From the NCBI RefSeq assembly GCF_005144865.1, contig NZ_SWFM01000005.1, positions 1 to 64,000 on the forward strand: 64,000 nucleotides of DNA, in the 5' to 3' direction. Below are positions 61,496 through 64,000 of this stretch, one piece after another (positions within the stretch are counted from its first letter, which is position 1; each line of letters opens with the position of its first letter). The notes beneath the pieces are model-generated. The model saw only the letters and a list, made by a program, of their open reading frames with translations, was not told the origin of the DNA and searched no databases. The stretch is from Guptibacillus hwajinpoensis (GTDB lineage: Bacteria; Bacillota; Bacilli; Bacillales; Guptibacillaceae). Both the position numbers and the translations under genes were made by a program.

Positions 61496-62584
61496 TTAAA
61501 TATTGTGTTTGTGATGGAATGTGTGCATAAAGTCGCATAGTGCTTGGACTGATTCAATCGGTACAGCGTTGTATAGTGAAGCTCGACAGCCGCCAACTGA
61601 ACGGTGTCCCTTCAGACCAACAAAACCTTCTTCCTCTGCTTCCTTAAGAAATAATTCTTCGAGTTCTTTTCCAGGAAGCCTGAATGTAACATTCATGGAT
61701 GAACGGCTTTGTTTTTCAGCTGTTCCGTGGTAAAAACCTTTGCTTCCATCAATAGTATTGTAGAGAAGGTTTGTTTTTTCTGCGTTCATTTTTTCAATTG
61801 CTTGAATACCACCTTTCTTCTTCGTCCACTGAAGTACAAGTGAGAGCATATAAATGGCGAAAGATGGTGGTGTATTATAAAGAGACTTTTTATCAACATG
61901 TGTCCGGTAGTCTAGCATAGTTGGAAGGTTGTCTGGAACGTTCTTAAGCATGTCTTTCTTTAGTATTACCACTGTGACACCAGCAGGACCAAGGTTCTTC
62001 TGAGCGCCAGCATAAATAAGACTAAATTGGTTAATAGGAAGAGAGCGACTTAGAATATCACTCGACATATCGGCAATGAAATTTGACTGAGAATTTTCTG
62101 GAAATCCTTTCCACTGAGTACCGTGGATCGTGTTGTTGGAAGTGAGGTGAACGTAAGCGTCACGATTACTATACTTAATCGTATCCATATCAGGAATGCT
62201 ACGGAAATCATTGTCTTTACTGCTGCTGCCAATGAATGTATGCCCTACTTTCTCTGCTTCATTTAGTGCTTTCTGGGACCAGCTTCCAGTAATAAGATAG
62301 TTACCTTGCTTACCTTCAGTGAGAAAGTTCATAGGGATCATTGAGAACTGTAGGCTTGCTCCACCCTGTAGAAAAAGCACCTCATAATCATCTGGTATGT
62401 TTAATAATTCTCTTAACAGTTCGTTCGCTCCGTCATGAATCTTCTGGTATTCTTTGCTGCGGTGACTGAATTCCATGATCGACATGCCAAGTTGCTGATA
62501 GCTGAGAAGCTCTGATTGAGCGTGGTCCAGCACTTCCTGAGGTAATGCTGAAGGACCAGCGTTGAAATTATAACGACGTTCCAC
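61496..62584 (-). CDS. serC: Phosphoserine aminotransferase
   Basis: The 362-residue class V aminotransferase makes 3-phosphoserine for serine (and pyridoxal phosphate) synthesis. YNFNAGPSALP at the start, the PLP lysine in AGAQKNLGPAGV near 195, and GLKGHRSVGGCRASLYNAVP at the end are diagnostic. GTG 62584 follows AAAGGAG by nine bases. No T-box or clear terminator is seen around it. Confidence 0.95.
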   Translation of the reverse strand: MERRYNFNAGPSALPQEVLDHAQSELLSYQQLGMSIMEFSHRSKEYQKIHDGANELLRELLNIPDDYEVLFLQGGASLQFSMIPMNFLTEGKQGNYLITGSWSQKALNEAEKVGHTFIGSSSKDNDFRSIPDMDTIKYSNRDAYVHLTSNNTIHGTQWKGFPENSQSNFIADMSSDILSRSLPINQFSLIYAGAQKNLGPAGVTVVILKKDMLKNVPDNLPTMLDYRTHVDKKSLYNTPPSFAIYMLSLVLQWTKKKGGIQAIEKMNAEKTNLLYNTIDGSKGFYHGTAEKQSRSSMNVTFRLPGKELEELFLKEAEEEGFVGLKGHRSVGGCRASLYNAVPIESVQALCDFMHTFHHKHNI

Positions 62585-62762
62585 TAGTAGACACTCCTTT
62601 AGCGATGTAATGCGACTTGATTTTACTTGTCATTATCCTATCATTAAAAGAATCAACGTTGCTATGTTTTTTTCTATTCTTTTTGAATATTTAGCATTTG
62701 CTCTTATTGCAAATTTTGCTATTCTTGTAGAATCGAATGAACAGAAAGTGGTGTATTGAAGA

Positions 62763-63662
62763 ATGTATCGAGAAAACAAGCCAACACTTATTGGGCCTTA
62801 TGATCATCCAGATATTTATCCCGGTCCAAGACCTTCTTCCTCTTTTCTCTACCATAAAGGGAAAGCGCATCGAATCGAGGAGAAAGAAAATGTACCTGTT
62901 GAGAAGCAGATCGTTCATTATGCAAGAGGAGAAGATGTTTCAGGCTCATTGGCATTCTCTTCTTCTGAGCAATATACGGTAGAGGAGTTAGTAAGGAAGG
63001 AAGGTTTGACTCCAATTGAAGATCGAATTCCATTGCTAGCATACGGGTCGAATGTGTGTCTTGCACAGTTAAGATACAAATTTAGCCTAAACCCAGATTT
63101 AAATGATTTCATTCTGTATTATCGTGCAGAAATTACGGATACTGACGTTGTAGCGGGATCATTTCTTGCGCCTTATGGAGCTCTTCCTGCTGTGATTGCT
63201 CCAGTAAAAGGAGCTAAAACAGAGGTCTGGGTAACATTCGTTGATCGGGAACAGCTAGAATTGTTAAATCGTACTGAAGGCAGTTATGTTCTTAGGGAAC
63301 ACCAAAACGGGAAGTTAACGCTTAAAACAGGAGAGCATTTCGAACGAGTCTATGCATATTACTATCCCCATGCCTATCTTAGACAAGGTTCATTTGTTCG
63401 ATTTATGGATATACCAGGGGAGTCGAAGCTTCCTTCTATGTGGCAGGCTGACTTGTTAAATGAGTTGAAATCATTGATAGGTTACGGTGGACATCGAGAA
63501 GAATTTATTCATGAATTAAGATGGAATGGTAGTTTGCGAAAGAAAATGACGAGGATGTTAAAGGATTTAGATGAAACGTTTGATCATCCAGATTGGATCG
63601 AACCAAATGGATTTCATACGTTAAAAAATATGACGCGATCACAAAGAAAAAGGAGACCTTAA
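62763..63662 (+). CDS. GGCT-like fold protein of unknown function
   Basis: The 299-residue protein contains LLAYGSNVCLAQLRYKF near 90-106, the YGSN phosphate/glutamyl loop of the gamma-glutamylcyclotransferase-like superfamily. A proline-rich N-terminal 90 residues (DHPDIYPGPRPSSS) and a basic C-terminus (RSQRKRRP) flank it. The catalytic acid cannot be placed with confidence, so activity is open. The ribosome-binding site is weak. It diverges from serC and converges on hit. Confidence 0.6.
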   Translation: MYRENKPTLIGPYDHPDIYPGPRPSSSFLYHKGKAHRIEEKENVPVEKQIVHYARGEDVSGSLAFSSSEQYTVEELVRKEGLTPIEDRIPLLAYGSNVCLAQLRYKFSLNPDLNDFILYYRAEITDTDVVAGSFLAPYGALPAVIAPVKGAKTEVWVTFVDREQLELLNRTEGSYVLREHQNGKLTLKTGEHFERVYAYYYPHAYLRQGSFVRFMDIPGESKLPSMWQADLLNELKSLIGYGGHREEFIHELRWNGSLRKKMTRMLKDLDETFDHPDWIEPNGFHTLKNMTRSQRKRRP

Positions 63663-63678
63663 TGGGTCTCCTTTTCAC
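63650..63678. terminator. Terminator between convergent genes
   Basis: GGAGACC / GGTCTCC hairpin with A and T runs, overlapping the end of the GGCT-like gene. Confidence 0.82.
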
Positions 63679-64000
63679 TGATATTGCGAACGAACACCCT
63701 CTGCAAGACGCTGTAATGTATCAGCATCATAATCATTTTCATGTGTTTTCCATACCGCACCAAATCCATCTCCCTTACCGTAACGAGGGATCAAGTGTAG
63801 GTGATAATGGAACACTGACTGACCTGCGATAACTTCATTATTATTTAGAATGTTCATGCCTTGAGGTGCGAAATTCGCTTTCAAAGCATTAGCAATTTCA
63901 GGTACAGCAGCAAAGAGCTTTGATGCTGTTTCAGGTTCGAGTTCGTAGATGTTTTGTTGGTGTTTTTTCGGAATGACAAGGGTGTGTCCTTCCGTTACTT
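63675..64000 (-). CDS. hit: HIT-family protein (5' end beyond window)
   Basis: The reading frame continues past the window edge, so only the last 108 residues are seen. They start with VTEGHTLVIPKKHQQN and contain the histidine triad VFHYHLHLIPRY. HIT proteins hydrolyse or transfer nucleotides. Next to serC, this is B. subtilis hit (yhaE). An internal ATG at 63884 is not the start, because conserved HIT sequence precedes it. Confidence 0.9.
   Translation of the reverse strand, partial: VTEGHTLVIPKKHQQNIYELEPETASKLFAAVPEIANALKANFAPQGMNILNNNEVIAGQSVFHYHLHLIPRYGKGDGFGAVWKTHENDYDADTLQRLAEGVRSQYQ

Noticed and set aside
62585..62762. T-box upstream of serC
   Set aside because: No T-box sequence (AGGGUGG-type) or specifier stem is visible in the 180 nt before serC.

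Overview
The window is a chromosomal segment of an endospore-forming, low-GC Bacillaceae bacterium. It carries an AT-rich Bacillus-type gene set with strong AGGAGG ribosome-binding sites, rho-independent terminators, many sporulation genes (prkA, yhbH, spoVR, an alpha/beta SASP, YheC/YheD coat proteins, yhaL) and long runs of synteny with the B. subtilis yhb, yhc, yhe and yha regions. The genus cannot be fixed from sequence alone. It could be one of the halotolerant or alkaliphilic Bacillus relatives.

Layout. 1-2.1 kb: the end of an rRNA operon (23S-5S spacer and 5S) followed by a 16-tRNA cluster resembling B. subtilis trnD, with a 21-bp duplication of the initiator tRNA 5' end. 2.3-17.9 kb: a DsbA/FrnE oxidoreductase, a B3/B4 protein, an ABC-class ATPase, queG-ogt-yhbB-trmL, a heme monooxygenase, prkA, a type I signal peptidase, yhbH, an MBL-fold protein, yhcV and yhcX. 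18-29 kb: pgcA, a CstR-type persulfide sensor next to a broken membrane gene and a TlpA-like thioredoxin, an MscS channel, a BASS transporter, spoVR, a KtrB potassium channel with a structured leader, and a SASP. 29-38.7 kb, mostly minus strand: an amino-acid ABC importer lacking an ATPase gene, an MsmX-type ATPase, a PucR-type regulator that appears to start at AUA, and a yheE plus four-gene YheC/YheD ATP-grasp operon behind an excellent sigma-K promoter match. 38.7-46.2 kb: yheB, yheA, a HAD phosphatase, an aldehyde dehydrogenase, yhzD and the YhaQ/YhaP exporter. 46.3-64 kb: yhaO-yhaN, a CssR/CssS-like two-component system, yhaM, an MFS transporter, yhaL, prsA, yhaJ, yhaI, hpr, yhaH, trpP with a TRAP site over its Shine-Dalgarno sequence, serC, a GGCT-like protein and the 3' part of hit.

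Themes. Sporulation genes are spread through the window, several with recognisable sigma-E, sigma-K or sigma-G promoter candidates. Secretion and envelope folding form a second theme: signal peptidase, cssRS, prsA and hpr, the last being a regulator of secreted proteases in B. subtilis. Two intergenic repeat families stand out. R1 (9.43-9.75 and 43.40-43.68 kb) forms tandem long hairpins whose stems differ between copies by compensatory changes, while the unpaired segments and a GAACAC-N7-GTGTTC tip stay constant. R2 (22.2 and 56.4 kb, opposite orientation) is a long GC-rich hairpin element, one copy of which has lost its core. No phage, transposase or CRISPR array was seen.
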